NCBI GenBank assembly: GCA_030653255.1
Contig: JAURZS010000111.1
Coordinates: 1-55,537, forward strand
DNA length: 55,537 nt
Direction of reading: 5' to 3'
DNA from: Burkholderiaceae bacterium
GTDB taxonomy: Bacteria > Pseudomonadota > Gammaproteobacteria > Burkholderiales > Burkholderiaceae_C
Position 1 is the first letter of the stretch. Each line of letters starts with the position of its first letter. Below are positions 19,802 through 29,721 of the stretch, one piece after another. The translations under genes and the position numbers were made by a program. The notes beneath the pieces were generated by a model. The model had not been told where the DNA came from. It worked only from the letters and a program-made list of their open reading frames with translations, and ran no database searches.

Positions 19802-21022
19802 ATGTCTTCACTGATCGTCATCCTTCCCGCGCCAGGCTCCGCCAGTGCTGCAGAGTTGCGCTTCGTGCTGACGCCCGAGGGACGCAGCGTGGGCAGCCAT
19901 GGCAGTGCTGCGGCAGCCCTGCTTCCCGCAGCCAGCGGCGAGATCGTCGCGCTGGCGCCGGCCAGCGCGCTGTCCTGGCATCAGGTCGATCTGCCGCGTG
20001 GCGTGGGGCCGACATCGGCGCGGCTGCGCGTGGTGTTGGAGGGCCTGCTTGAAGACCGCCTCCTTGACGAACCCGAGACGCTGCACTTCGCGCTGCAGCC
20101 GCAGCCGCGCGCGGGTACGCCGGCCTGGGTTGCCGTGTGCGACAGGGCCTGGCTGCGCAGCGCGGTACAGGCGATCGAGAGCGCAGGGCGGCGCGTCTCG
20201 CGCATCGTTCCCGAATTCGCGCCCGACGGCCCCCCTGCGATGCATGTCCTGGGTGAGCCCGACGCCGCTCATCTGGTTGTCATCGACGCAGGCATCACTC
20301 TGGCGCCTTTCACGGCCACGACAGCGGCGCGCCTGAGCCCTGCTGTGGATTCGGCAGATGCGCCGGTGGTGCTGGCCGAGCCCGCCGTGGCCGCGCTGGC
20401 GGAGCAGTGGCTGAAGACCCGCGTCACCTTGCAGCAATCGGCACAGCGCTGGCTGCTGGCTGCCCAGACCTCCTGGGACCTGGCCCAGTTTGACCTGGCC
20501 AGTTCTGGCGGCCGCCGTGCATTCAGGCGCATCAGCGCGCTCGGGCGCGCGCTATGGAGCGCGCCTCAATGGAAGGCAGCGCGCTGGGGGCTGGCTGCGC
20601 TCGTCGCCGTCAATCTCCTGGGCTTGAATGCCTGGGCCTGGAAGGAACGCACAGCACTGGATGGCAAGCAGGCCGCGGTGCGCGACACACTGCTCAAAGC
20701 CTTCCCCAGCGTCAAGGTGGTGGTGGACGCGCCGCTGCAAATGGAGCGCGAGCTCGCGGCGCTGCGCCAGTCAACTGGCGCAGCCTCTGCTGGCGACATC
20801 GAGGCCATTCTGAGCGCGGTCAGTCTTGCCGTACCCATCAACCGCACTGTCTCCGCCATCGAATATTCCGAGGGTGAAGCACGCATCCGGGGTGCCGCGC
20901 TCAACGCCGCCGAGGCTGCAGCCCTGGACGCAAGCCTGCGTGCCCAGGGCTACGCACCCCGGATCGAAGGCGACACGCTTCGTGTGCGGCCGCTGCAGGC
21001 ACAGCCGCAGGTGGGTCCATGA
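19802..21022 (+). CDS. gspL: Type II secretion platform protein GspL
   Basis: The 406-residue protein (from ATG 19802, MSSLIVILPAPG) has an actin-like cytoplasmic domain. It then has one membrane helix near residue 270 (WGLAALVAVNLLGLNAWAW) and a periplasmic ferredoxin-like domain. GspL recruits the ATPase GspE to the inner membrane and pairs with GspM. An ATG at 19766 would add 12 residues, but the family normally begins close to the STLIVxLP-like segment. The stop overlaps the gspM start by four bases (21019-21022). Confidence 0.92.
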   Translation: MSSLIVILPAPGSASAAELRFVLTPEGRSVGSHGSAAAALLPAASGEIVALAPASALSWHQVDLPRGVGPTSARLRVVLEGLLEDRLLDEPETLHFALQPQPRAGTPAWVAVCDRAWLRSAVQAIESAGRRVSRIVPEFAPDGPPAMHVLGEPDAAHLVVIDAGITLAPFTATTAARLSPAVDSADAPVVLAEPAVAALAEQWLKTRVTLQQSAQRWLLAAQTSWDLAQFDLASSGGRRAFRRISALGRALWSAPQWKAARWGLAALVAVNLLGLNAWAWKERTALDGKQAAVRDTLLKAFPSVKVVVDAPLQMERELAALRQSTGAASAGDIEAILSAVSLAVPINRTVSAIEYSEGEARIRGAALNAAEAAALDASLRAQGYAPRIEGDTLRVRPLQAQPQVGP

Positions 21023-21504
21023 GCCGACTCGCCACACTGCGCTCACGCTGGACCGCACTGGCTGCGCGCGAGCGCGCATTGAGTGCGGTCGCAGCGACCC
21101 TGGTCGCGCTGGCGCTGATCTGGTGGCTGGGCTTTGCCGGCCCCTTGCAGACCTTGCGCAATGCCGAGTCCCGGCACGCCGCCCTGGACGCGCAACTCAG
21201 CCACATGCGCTCGCTGCAGACCCAGGCGTTGTCCATGCAGTCGCAGCCGCGAATGACGGCCGAAGAGTCGCGGCGGATACTGGAGGAGCTGGTGCGCCAG
21301 CGCCTGGGGCCTGCTGCCCAGCTCGCCGCGGCCGGCGACCGCGTGACCGTGACACTGCGCGCCGCGCCGGCCGATGTGCTGGCCATGTGGCTGACGCAAG
21401 TGCGCGTCAATGCGCGTGCACAACCTATCGAAGCCCGGCTCACCCGATCCGGCAGCAGCGCCTCATGGGACGGCACGGTGGTGTTGGCACTGCCCGCGCG
21501 CTGA
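21019..21504 (+). CDS. gspM: Type II secretion platform protein GspM
   Basis: The 161-residue protein has a short cytoplasmic start, one membrane helix (LSAVAATLVALALIWWLGFAG near residue 20) and a periplasmic domain. The region before the helix (WTALAARERAL) is a family hallmark. GspM stabilises GspL in the inner-membrane platform. The start overlaps gspL, which indicates translational coupling. Confidence 0.93.
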   Translation: MSRLATLRSRWTALAARERALSAVAATLVALALIWWLGFAGPLQTLRNAESRHAALDAQLSHMRSLQTQALSMQSQPRMTAEESRRILEELVRQRLGPAAQLAAAGDRVTVTLRAAPADVLAMWLTQVRVNARAQPIEARLTRSGSSASWDGTVVLALPAR

Positions 21505-21524
21505 CCTGGCCGACGCACTCCGCT

Positions 21525-22319
21525 GTGGCCCGCGATCGTTCATCCCCTTCTGCCGGCGCACCCTGGGCCTGGGCCCTGTCTGGCGCCCTGGCCGGTCTGA
21601 TCCTGAGCCTGCTGCTCTTTGCGCCAGCACGCTGGCTTGGCAGCGCTATGCAGCAGAGCACGGCCGGGCAGGTACTGCTGCTCGACGCGCGCGGCACGGT
21701 TTGGCAGGGATCGGCCAGACTGATGCTCGCAGGCGGCATCGGCAGCAGCGATGCCGCCGAACTCCAGGGCCGGGTGCGCTGGACCTTGCGTGCCGCCTTG
21801 GGTGGCCTGCGAGCGCAGATTGCGGCCGATTGCTGCACGTCCGATCCTGTGGTCCTGCATTACCGCCCCGCCTGGCGGGGCGGCGAGGTCCGCTTCGGCG
21901 ACAACACCTCGCAGTGGCCGCTGGCGCTGCTGGCAGGCCTGGGTACGCCATGGAACACCGTGCAGCCCCAAGGCGCCGTGCACCTGTCCACACGGGGGCT
22001 TTCAGTAGAATGGGTCGCAGGCCGCATCGCCATCGGCGGGCAGGCCCGCATGGATGTCCTGGGCGCGTCGTCGCGCCTGTCCACGCTGCGGCCGATGGGC
22101 AGTTACCGCATCACTCTCAATGGGGGCTCTACGTCGACACTACAACTGGATACGCTGGAAGGCCGATTGCAACTCAAGGGTAGCGGACAATGGGTCGGCT
22201 CGCGCCTGCGTTTCGCGGGAGAGGCCAGCGCGGCACCGGAACACGAGGCCGCGCTGTCCAACCTCCTGAACATCATCGGGCGCCGCAGCGGCCCGCGCTC
22301 CATCATCACCTTGGGTTGA
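21525..22319 (+). CDS. gspN: Type II secretion protein GspN
   Basis: The 264-residue product has an N-terminal hydrophobic segment (ALSGALAGLILSLLLFAPARWL) and then a beta-rich domain with LLDARGTVWQGSARLML and RGLSVEWVAGRIAIGG, as in GspN. Its exact role is unclear; it is an accessory inner-membrane/periplasmic component present in many betaproteobacterial systems. I chose the GTG at 21525, 20 bases after gspM. An ATG at 21465 inside gspM would give 20 more residues. gspD starts 13 bases after the stop. Confidence 0.88.
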   Translation: MARDRSSPSAGAPWAWALSGALAGLILSLLLFAPARWLGSAMQQSTAGQVLLLDARGTVWQGSARLMLAGGIGSSDAAELQGRVRWTLRAALGGLRAQIAADCCTSDPVVLHYRPAWRGGEVRFGDNTSQWPLALLAGLGTPWNTVQPQGAVHLSTRGLSVEWVAGRIAIGGQARMDVLGASSRLSTLRPMGSYRITLNGGSTSTLQLDTLEGRLQLKGSGQWVGSRLRFAGEASAAPEHEAALSNLLNIIGRRSGPRSIITLG

Positions 22320-22332
22320 ACACCGCCACGCC

Positions 22333-24477
22333 ATGAAGCATCGTCTCGCCAGTCTCTCCATCGCCGTCGGCGTTCTCCTGACGGGCATGGCAGGGGCCGC
22401 CCATGCGCAGGGGCGTGCGGAGCCGATCACCCTGAATTTCGCCAACGCCGACATCGAGGCCGTGGCCCGCACCATGGCCACCATCACCGGCCGCAACGTC
22501 GTGGTGGACCCGCGCGTCAAGGGCACCATGACGCTGGTCACCGAGCGCGCCGTGCCGCCCGCCACCGCCTTCAACCAGTTCCTGGCCGCCTTGCGGCTGC
22601 AGGGCTTTGCCGTGGTGGAAGCCGCCGGCCTGTACAAGATCGTGCCCGAGGCGGATGCCAAGCTGCAGGGCAGTTCGGTCTCGGTGGCTTCGCCCAACGC
22701 GCCCACGGCAGCCGGCGCCAACCAGATCGTGACGCAGATCTTCCGGCTCAACTACGAGACCGCTGCCAATCTGGTGCCGGTGCTGCGCCCGCTGATCAGC
22801 CCCAACAACACCATCAACGTCAATCCGGGCAACAACTCGCTGGTGATCACCGACTATGCCGACAATCTGCAGCGCATGGCCCGCATCGTCGCCGCGCTCG
22901 ATGTGGCCAATGCCGGCGACGTCGAGGTCATTGCGCTGCAACACGCCATCGCCACCGACCTCGCGCCTCTGGTGCTGCGACTGATCGAGTCCGGTTCGGC
23001 CGCAGCCGCCGCAGGGCAGGGCCAGACCGACACCTCGTTCCGCACCACACTGGTCGCCGAGCCGCGCAGCAATGCGCTGATCCTGCGTGCGGCCAATCCG
23101 GCCCGCGCGGCCCTCGTCAGGTCTCTGGTGGAACGCCTGGACCGGCCCTCGGCAGTCAGCACCAATGGCGCGGCCGGTAATATCTATGTCGTCTATCTGA
23201 AGAACGCCGATGCCACCAAGCTTGCGGTGACACTGCGCGCGGCACTCGCCGGCGAGTCCCGATCTGGTGCGGCCAGCGGCACCGGCTCCACCCCGCTACC
23301 GCTCCCCGTGGCGGCCAGCACCACAGGCAACAGTGGCTCCGGTTCGGCATCGTCGGTGTTGTCGGGCGGGCCGCTCGGCAGCAGTTCGGGCGGCGGCAAC
23401 CTGCCTTCGACCGGCGGACAGATCCAGGCCGATGCCGCCACCAACTCGCTGATCATCACCGCGCCCGAGCCTCAGTACCGGCAACTGCGTGCAGTCATCG
23501 ACAAGCTCGACGGGCGGCGCGCCCAGGTGCTGGTGGAGAGTCTCATCGTCGAAGTCAACGCCGACAAGGCCGCCGAGTTCGGCATCCAGTGGCAGACCGT
23601 CCTGGGCCAGAAGGGCGACACCAACATTGGCTTGCTGGGCACCAACTCCAGCATCGGTGGCACCAATATCCTGAGCCTGGCCACGGCGGCGCCGGGCACG
23701 GTTGCCCCGGCCAGTGGGCTGAATTTCGGCATCGGCCATCAGGTCAATGGCCGCTACCTGCTGGGTTTCCTGGCGCGCTTCCTGGAGAGCAAGGGCGACG
23801 GCAATGTGCTGTCCACGCCCAACCTGCTGACCCTGGACAACGAAGAGGCGCGCATCGTGATCGGCCAGAACGTGCCCTTCGTCACTGGCCAGTACACCAA
23901 CACCGGCAGCAGCACTTCCACGGTCAACCCATTCCAGACCATAGAGCGCAAGGACGTCGGCCTGACGCTGCGCGTGCGTCCCCAGATCAGCGAGAACGGC
24001 ACGGTCAAGATGTCGATCTTCCAGGAGGTCTCCAGCGTGCAGGCCTCCACCATCAACAATCCGAGCGGGCCAACGACCAACAAGCGCTCGATCGAATCGA
24101 ACGTGGTCGTTGACGACGGCACCATCATCGTGCTGGGCGGACTGCTGCAGGACGAGTACTCCGGCAACCAGGAAAAAGTGCCGGGCATCGGCGACATTCC
24201 CCTGTTTGGCAATTTGTTCAAGAGCGAGACGCGCAGCCGCAGAAAGACCAACCTCATGGTCTTTCTGCGGCCCGTCGTCGTGCGCGACAACGCCACCAGC
24301 GACAGCCTGGCCATCGACCGCTACGAGACCATCCGCGCCTTGCAGCAAAACCAGCAGCCCCAGCCCAACGTCATGCTGCCCGGCGTGACCTCCGCGCCTG
24401 TGCTGCCGGCCATGCGCTTCGCGCCCGCGCAGCAGAACACGCCGCCTGCGGCCGTGCCCCAGCCACTGCTGCGATAA
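22333..24477 (+). CDS. gspD: Type II secretion secretin GspD
   Basis: The 714-residue precursor has a signal peptide ending in AHAQ. The N0 domain follows ([22 protein letters not shown]), then N1-N3 repeats and a glycine/serine-rich insertion near residues 310-360. The secretin core then shows [20 protein letters not shown], the gate-region [16 protein letters not shown] and [16 protein letters not shown]. It forms the outer-membrane pore through which folded proteins exit. The tail after about residue 660 is glutamine- and proline-rich. The gene lies between gspN and gspE with gaps of 13 and 10 bases. Confidence 0.97.
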   Translation: MKHRLASLSIAVGVLLTGMAGAAHAQGRAEPITLNFANADIEAVARTMATITGRNVVVDPRVKGTMTLVTERAVPPATAFNQFLAALRLQGFAVVEAAGLYKIVPEADAKLQGSSVSVASPNAPTAAGANQIVTQIFRLNYETAANLVPVLRPLISPNNTINVNPGNNSLVITDYADNLQRMARIVAALDVANAGDVEVIALQHAIATDLAPLVLRLIESGSAAAAAGQGQTDTSFRTTLVAEPRSNALILRAANPARAALVRSLVERLDRPSAVSTNGAAGNIYVVYLKNADATKLAVTLRAALAGESRSGAASGTGSTPLPLPVAASTTGNSGSGSASSVLSGGPLGSSSGGGNLPSTGGQIQADAATNSLIITAPEPQYRQLRAVIDKLDGRRAQVLVESLIVEVNADKAAEFGIQWQTVLGQKGDTNIGLLGTNSSIGGTNILSLATAAPGTVAPASGLNFGIGHQVNGRYLLGFLARFLESKGDGNVLSTPNLLTLDNEEARIVIGQNVPFVTGQYTNTGSSTSTVNPFQTIERKDVGLTLRVRPQISENGTVKMSIFQEVSSVQASTINNPSGPTTNKRSIESNVVVDDGTIIVLGGLLQDEYSGNQEKVPGIGDIPLFGNLFKSETRSRRKTNLMVFLRPVVVRDNATSDSLAIDRYETIRALQQNQQPQPNVMLPGVTSAPVLPAMRFAPAQQNTPPAAVPQPLLR

Positions 24478-24487
24478 GCCTGCGGCC

Positions 24488-25876
24488 ATGCGCTACCCCC
24501 TGCCCTACGCATTCGCGCGCAGTGCCCAGCTCCTGCTGGAGGATGACGGGACAGCGCTGACGCTCTGGCACGACGGCCGGCCCGCGTCCAGCCCGTGGAG
24601 CGAGGTGATGCGCAAGTACCCCGTGCAGCAGGTGCAGCAACTCGACCCGGCGGCGCTTGCCAACCGCATCAGCAGCGCCTATGCGCAAGGCGAATCCAGC
24701 GCCGCCACGGTGGTCAGCGAAGTCGAGAGCGATGCCGACCTCTCGCGCATCATGCAGGAACTCCCGGCGGTCGAAGACCTGCTGGAGACCAGCGATGACG
24801 CGCCCATCATCCGCATGCTCAATGCCTTGCTGACACAGGCCGCCCGCGACGGCGCCAGCGACATCCACATCGAGCCCTACGAGCGGCATTCCAGCGTGCG
24901 CTTCCGTGTTGACGGCACGCTGCGTGAAGTGGTGAGCCCCAACCGCGCGCTGCACGCGGCACTGATCTCGCGGCTCAAGATCATGGCCGACCTGGACATC
25001 GCCGAGAAGCGCCTGCCGCAGGACGGCCGCATATCGCTGCGCATTGGCACGCGCGCCGTCGATGTGCGCGTGAGCACCCTGCCCAGCGCCCACGGCGAAC
25101 GCGCCGTGCTGCGCCTGCTCGACAAGTCCGGCGCCAAGCTGAGCCTGGAGTCGGTGGGCATGGAGGGCGAGACCCTGCGGCGTTTTCTGGCGCTGATCGC
25201 GCAGCCCCACGGCATCATCCTGGTCACCGGCCCGACCGGCTCGGGCAAGACCACCACGCTTTATGCCGCGTTGAGCCGGTTGGACGCAGGGCGCAGCAAC
25301 ATCATGACCGTGGAAGACCCGATCGAGTACGAACTGCCCGGTGTCGGCCAGACACAGGTCAACGCCAAGATCGATCTGGACTTTGCCCGGGCGCTGCGCG
25401 CCATCCTGCGCCAGGACCCGGACGTCATCATGATCGGCGAGATCCGCGACTACGAGACCGCCCAGATCGCGATCCAGGCTTCTCTCACAGGCCATCTGGT
25501 GCTGGCCACGCTGCACACCAATGACGCGGCCAGCGCTGTCACGCGCCTGAGCGACATGGGCGTGGAACCCTTCCTGCTGAGCTCCAGCCTGCTGGGTGTG
25601 CTGGCGCAAAGACTGGTGCGAAAGCTGTGCACCGCCTGCGCCGGCGCCGGCTGCACGGTCTGTGGCCAGACCGGTTATCAGGGTCGCACAGGCGTGTTTG
25701 AACTGCTGGTGACCAACGACGCGATTCGGGCACAGATCCACAACCGCGCGGCCGAAGCGGACATCCGCGACACCGCACTCAGGTCCGGCATGACCCTGAT
25801 GCGCGACGACGGCGAGCGGCTGGTGAGCACAGGCATCACCTCGCGCGAGGAACTGGTGCGCGTCACGCGCGACTGA
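24488..25876 (+). CDS. gspE: Type II secretion ATPase GspE
   Basis: The 462-residue cytoplasmic ATPase has Walker [10 protein letters not shown] at about residues 248-256, the Asp and His boxes ([22 protein letters not shown]) and Walker B near [15 protein letters not shown]. The zinc-binding cysteine cluster [12 protein letters not shown] is close to residue 380. GspE hydrolyses ATP to drive pseudopilus assembly and docks on GspL. The N-terminal part is short, so the long N1E extension of some homologues is absent. It is the last T2SS gene on this strand. gspF, which usually follows, is not here, and the next gene is convergent after a single base. Confidence 0.96.
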   Translation: MRYPLPYAFARSAQLLLEDDGTALTLWHDGRPASSPWSEVMRKYPVQQVQQLDPAALANRISSAYAQGESSAATVVSEVESDADLSRIMQELPAVEDLLETSDDAPIIRMLNALLTQAARDGASDIHIEPYERHSSVRFRVDGTLREVVSPNRALHAALISRLKIMADLDIAEKRLPQDGRISLRIGTRAVDVRVSTLPSAHGERAVLRLLDKSGAKLSLESVGMEGETLRRFLALIAQPHGIILVTGPTGSGKTTTLYAALSRLDAGRSNIMTVEDPIEYELPGVGQTQVNAKIDLDFARALRAILRQDPDVIMIGEIRDYETAQIAIQASLTGHLVLATLHTNDAASAVTRLSDMGVEPFLLSSSLLGVLAQRLVRKLCTACAGAGCTVCGQTGYQGRTGVFELLVTNDAIRAQIHNRAAEADIRDTALRSGMTLMRDDGERLVSTGITSREELVRVTRD

Positions 25877-25877
25877 C

Positions 25878-27965
25878 TCAGAACTTCAGTGCCTTGAACA
25901 GGTTGTTGTACGAGTCCGTCCAGGGCCTGGCGCCTGCTTGCGGCTCCATCAGTTGGCCCGCGTTGAGCAGCGCGGGCCCGAAGCTCTTGCCCACCAGCAC
26001 CCAGTCCGTGTACGACAGGTAATTGAGCTCCGGCGTGTCCTCAATGGACAGCGCCTTGAGGCCCAACGCATGCGCGAGTTCGGCCACCACGGGCGCCAGC
26101 GCAAGGTAGCGGTTGGACACATGAAACGCCACCAGCCCGTCTTCGTTCAGGTGCTGGACATACACGGCCAGCGCCTCTTTGGTCATCAGGTGCATGGGGA
26201 TGGAGTCGCTGGAGAACGCATCGACCACAACGAGATCGTATTTTCCAGGCTTGCCTGCGGCAAGCTCGCGCTCCATCGTCAAGCGCGCATCGCCGATGCG
26301 CACATCCACCTGGGCATTGCCTTGGGGAAGATAGGTAAACCAGCGGCGCGCAGCCTCCAGCACATGGCTGTCGAGCTCATAGACCACGAAGGTGTCGCCG
26401 CTGCGGCCATAGCTCAGCAAGGTGCCAACCCCCAGTCCGACCGCGCCCACGCGAAGCGGCCCGCGCCGGCCCAGTTCAGTCAGCGCGCGCCCCACCCCGC
26501 TGGTTTCGCCGTAATAGCTGGTGGCCAGGCCGCGAAAATCCGGCTTGGTGAATTGCTCGCCATGCATGATGGTGCCGTGCATCAGTCGACGCATCTGGCT
26601 GTCGCCCGGAGGATCGGAGCGCACGCGCAGCACGCCGTAGAAATCGCGCGAGGCCGACACGCTTTCGCGGCCGGAAAACTGCACGTACGCATGGGTGAAC
26701 CACACCGTTGCCACCACAGCGGCCAGGGCCGGAAGCACCCACAGCCGCCGCGCGCCACGGCCGAGCTGCAGACTCGCCCAGACGCCCACACCGGCCAGCG
26801 CAATCAGCAATCCCGGCAATTCCCAGTAGGCATTGAGCAGCACCGGCGCCGCAAGGCCGACGCCCAGTCCGCCGATCGCCCCGCCCAGCGACATGCAAAG
26901 GTAAAAGCGCGTGAGGTATCGCGGCGCCGGCCGCGCCGCCGCCAGTTCGCCATGGCACACCACGCAGGCCAGCAGCAGCCCCACCGTGAACAAAGGCAGC
27001 GCGTACTGGATGTGCAACACGCCGTTTTGCGCCGACAGGCCCCACGTCATTGCCACCGTGGCGCCCAGGGCAGGCAGCAGCCACAGCAAGCGGGCCACCG
27101 TCCCCACATACCAGCCCCTGCCGCCACGCCCGTCGAAGACCAGCATGAACGACACCAGATAGATCGACAAGGGCACCAGCCACAGGAAGGGAATGGAGGC
27201 GACGTTCTGCGTCAAGTGCGTGGTGACCGCCAGCAAAAAGGCCGACGGCACCATGGACAGGACAATCCACAACGCATAGTGCCGCGCGCCCGGCGGCGAT
27301 CCTTCGCGCAGGGCTGCGGCGGCAGCATCCCCAACGGCCGCAGTGGCAGACACAGGCTCGTACGCAGCGCCTGGGCGTGTCGCCCGCCACGCCACCCAGG
27401 CGCACAACAGGGCGAACACACCATAGGCCACGCTCCAGCTCCAGGATTGCGCCCGCGAAGAAACCCAGGGTTCAATGATGAAAGGGTAGGCCAGCAAGGC
27501 CGCCAGCGAGCCCGCATTGGACCAGGCGAACAGGCGATAGACACCCGGCTGCGCTGCGCTGGGCAACGTATGGCTCAGCCAGCGCTGCAACAAGGGCGAT
27601 GTTGCCGCCAGCGAAAAATAGGGCAGCCCGACCGTTGCCAGCAGCAGGCCATTGATCTGCCAGAAAGAATCCGTCTCCAGTGTCGGCTTCCAGCTCACCG
27701 AGGGAATTATCGGCAGGCTCAGCACCGCCGCCGCCAGCAGGACCATGTGCACACGCCGCTGCATGATCCGGGGCCGGGCCTGCAGCCAATTGGCGTAGAC
27801 ATAGCCTGCGAGCAGCGCGCACTGGAAGAACACCATGCAGGTGGTCCACACGGCGGAAGTGCCGCCGAACCACGGCAGTATCTGTTTGGCGAGTATGGGT
27901 TGAACGAGAAACAGCAGGAAGCTGGAAAGCACGATGGTCGTGCCGCAGGCAATGGGAAAAAGCAT
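25878..27965 (-). CDS. Membrane-fused spermidine synthase-like protein
   Basis: The 695-residue protein has about ten or more hydrophobic segments in its first 430 residues, starting with TTIVLSSFLLFLVQPILAKQILPWFGG. A Rossmann methyltransferase-like spermidine synthase domain follows, with GAVGLGVGTLLSYG as the SAM/dcSAM loop, VYELDSHVLEAA, and DLVVVDAFSSDSIPMHLMT. This fused MFS/transporter-synthase family is annotated from sequence only; whether it makes polyamines is unknown. I chose the ATG at 27965 (MLFPIACG); an upstream TTG at 28022 is weak. It is convergent with gspE and upstream of no obvious partner. Confidence 0.85.
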   Translation of the reverse strand: MLFPIACGTTIVLSSFLLFLVQPILAKQILPWFGGTSAVWTTCMVFFQCALLAGYVYANWLQARPRIMQRRVHMVLLAAAVLSLPIIPSVSWKPTLETDSFWQINGLLLATVGLPYFSLAATSPLLQRWLSHTLPSAAQPGVYRLFAWSNAGSLAALLAYPFIIEPWVSSRAQSWSWSVAYGVFALLCAWVAWRATRPGAAYEPVSATAAVGDAAAAALREGSPPGARHYALWIVLSMVPSAFLLAVTTHLTQNVASIPFLWLVPLSIYLVSFMLVFDGRGGRGWYVGTVARLLWLLPALGATVAMTWGLSAQNGVLHIQYALPLFTVGLLLACVVCHGELAAARPAPRYLTRFYLCMSLGGAIGGLGVGLAAPVLLNAYWELPGLLIALAGVGVWASLQLGRGARRLWVLPALAAVVATVWFTHAYVQFSGRESVSASRDFYGVLRVRSDPPGDSQMRRLMHGTIMHGEQFTKPDFRGLATSYYGETSGVGRALTELGRRGPLRVGAVGLGVGTLLSYGRSGDTFVVYELDSHVLEAARRWFTYLPQGNAQVDVRIGDARLTMERELAAGKPGKYDLVVVDAFSSDSIPMHLMTKEALAVYVQHLNEDGLVAFHVSNRYLALAPVVAELAHALGLKALSIEDTPELNYLSYTDWVLVGKSFGPALLNAGQLMEPQAGARPWTDSYNNLFKALKF

Positions 27966-28083
27966 GGAAGTAAGCGAGTGAATTTTGCGGTCAACGCTAA
28001 CATGCCGCGCAGACGCCAGCAAGCGCGGCGACCCTCATGCGGCTCGCCGCGCAGTCGCCTGGGCTCGACCCGCTGCCGGCACC

Positions 28084-29721
28084 TCAGCGCAGGCCTGGAC
28101 GGCAGGGCGCATAGGCGTCCATGCCGACCTGATAGGCCGCAGTGCTCACATCCATCAGGCCCAGCACCGAATGGAAATAGTTGTCATGCGACACTTCGGC
28201 GTCACGCCGCCCGCGCAGACAAGCGGTCGTCAAACCGGTGGTCTTCTCATAGCCTGGAGACAGCCACGTGACCCAGGGCACTTTCTTCTGCACGTCCGGC
28301 GCCACCGCGTAGGGCAGGCCATGCAGATACAGGTTGTTCTCGCCCAGCGACTCGCCATGGTCGGAGACATAGACCATGGCCGTGTCGGCCGTAGCTTGCT
28401 GGCGTTTGAGCCAGTCGATAGTCTGCCCCAGAAAGTGGTCGGTGTAGACAATGGTGTTGTCGTAGGCGTTGATCACGCTGTCACGACTGCAGTCCTGCAG
28501 CGCGGAACTGGTGCACTCAGGCATGAACCGCTTGAAAGACTTCGGGGACCGCCGGTAATAGGCGGGGCCGTGGCTGCCCATCTGATGCAGCACAACCACG
28601 ACGCCGCGTGCGCGGCGCGCCGCATCGAGCGCGGCGATGCGATCCTCCAGCCCTTGCAGCATGATCTCGTCCAGACACTCACCGCTGGCGCAGAATTTCG
28701 GGTCTTTCAGGTCCGCTGTGCTCACAGTGGGAACGCGCGCGCAGACCCCTTTGCAACCTGACTGGTTGTCCACCCACAAGACGGCCAGGCCGGCGCGCTG
28801 CAGAACATCCAGCAGGCCCTCGAAAGCGGTCTTGCGGTCCTCGAACTTGTCGCGGGTCAGATTCGAGAACATGCAAGGCACCGAAGCTGCCGTACTGGTC
28901 CCGCAAGACCATGCATTGCGAAAACTTGCCGCCTGTGCCCGCTCCATCTCGGGCGTGGTCGGTCGGGCGTAGCCGTTGATCGAAAAATTTGCGCTGCGCG
29001 CCGTCTCTCCCAGCACCAGCAACAACAGCGGCGGCCGCGCACGCCCCGCATGGCTGCGTCCGAGGCGCGCGTCCTCACCCACAGGGACAAGCACGGAGTC
29101 ATTCCGCTCCAAGGGCCGCAACGCCACGCGGGCCAGCGAGTACACCCCATTGAGCGGGTTGATCAGGTAGCGGACCTCCTTGTGATTTCGCATCAGCGAG
29201 GCCATCGGCTGGAAAATGGCCACTGCGGCGATCAGCATCATGCACAAGGCCGACACGGCCACCAGCGGATTGCGCAGCAACTGCCTGCGCAGCCCCCCGT
29301 AGTTCACCGGCTGGCGCCACAGCAGCCAGATCGGGAGCAGCGCGAACAGGGCCAGGGACAGCAGCATCTTCACGCTGAACAATCCGCTCGCTTCGCGCAC
29401 ATCGGTCTGCAGCAGGTTGTCGATCATCGTGGGGTCGATCACCACGCGGTAACCCCACATGAAGTAACTCATGGCCGCAGTGGCCAGCAGCAGCGCCGTG
29501 ACCGCAGGCTTGAGCGTCAGCCGCCATGCCAGCGCGCCGAGAAGCGCCGCGAGCGCGCCCCAAATCATCACCAGCATGCCCAGACCAAACGCCGCGCCCC
29601 CCAGGCCATCGAGCATGCTCAGTTCACCCAGCTTGCGCCACAAGGCTCCGTTACCCACCAGCGCCATCCACAGACTGGAAAGCGTGACAACCCACAGGGG
29701 GGAGACAGCAACACGTTTCAT
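28084..29721 (-). CDS. eptA: Phosphoethanolamine transferase, EptA type
   Basis: The 545-residue protein has five N-terminal membrane helices and a periplasmic sulfatase-fold domain. LLLLVLGETARSANFSINGYARPTTPE carries the first metal ligand, CGTSTAASVPCMFS contains the nucleophilic threonine, and VYVSDHGESLGEN and the HGLPYA segment complete the metal site. Such enzymes add phosphoethanolamine to lipid A, lowering its negative charge and giving polymyxin resistance. I chose the ATG at 29721 (MKRVAVSPLW). The start overlaps the PAP2 gene stop by four bases, so both are coupled, and a PmrA-like box lies before the pair. Confidence 0.93.
   Translation of the reverse strand: MKRVAVSPLWVVTLSSLWMALVGNGALWRKLGELSMLDGLGGAAFGLGMLVMIWGALAALLGALAWRLTLKPAVTALLLATAAMSYFMWGYRVVIDPTMIDNLLQTDVREASGLFSVKMLLSLALFALLPIWLLWRQPVNYGGLRRQLLRNPLVAVSALCMMLIAAVAIFQPMASLMRNHKEVRYLINPLNGVYSLARVALRPLERNDSVLVPVGEDARLGRSHAGRARPPLLLLVLGETARSANFSINGYARPTTPEMERAQAASFRNAWSCGTSTAASVPCMFSNLTRDKFEDRKTAFEGLLDVLQRAGLAVLWVDNQSGCKGVCARVPTVSTADLKDPKFCASGECLDEIMLQGLEDRIAALDAARRARGVVVVLHQMGSHGPAYYRRSPKSFKRFMPECTSSALQDCSRDSVINAYDNTIVYTDHFLGQTIDWLKRQQATADTAMVYVSDHGESLGENNLYLHGLPYAVAPDVQKKVPWVTWLSPGYEKTTGLTTACLRGRRDAEVSHDNYFHSVLGLMDVSTAAYQVGMDAYAPCRPGLR

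Noticed and set aside
25938-28271. A 777-codon plus-strand frame antisense to the spermidine-synthase-like gene
   Set aside because: Its translation is low-complexity, rich in Gln, His, Arg and Ala, with no family features. It mirrors a well-supported membrane protein, so it is a GC-bias shadow.
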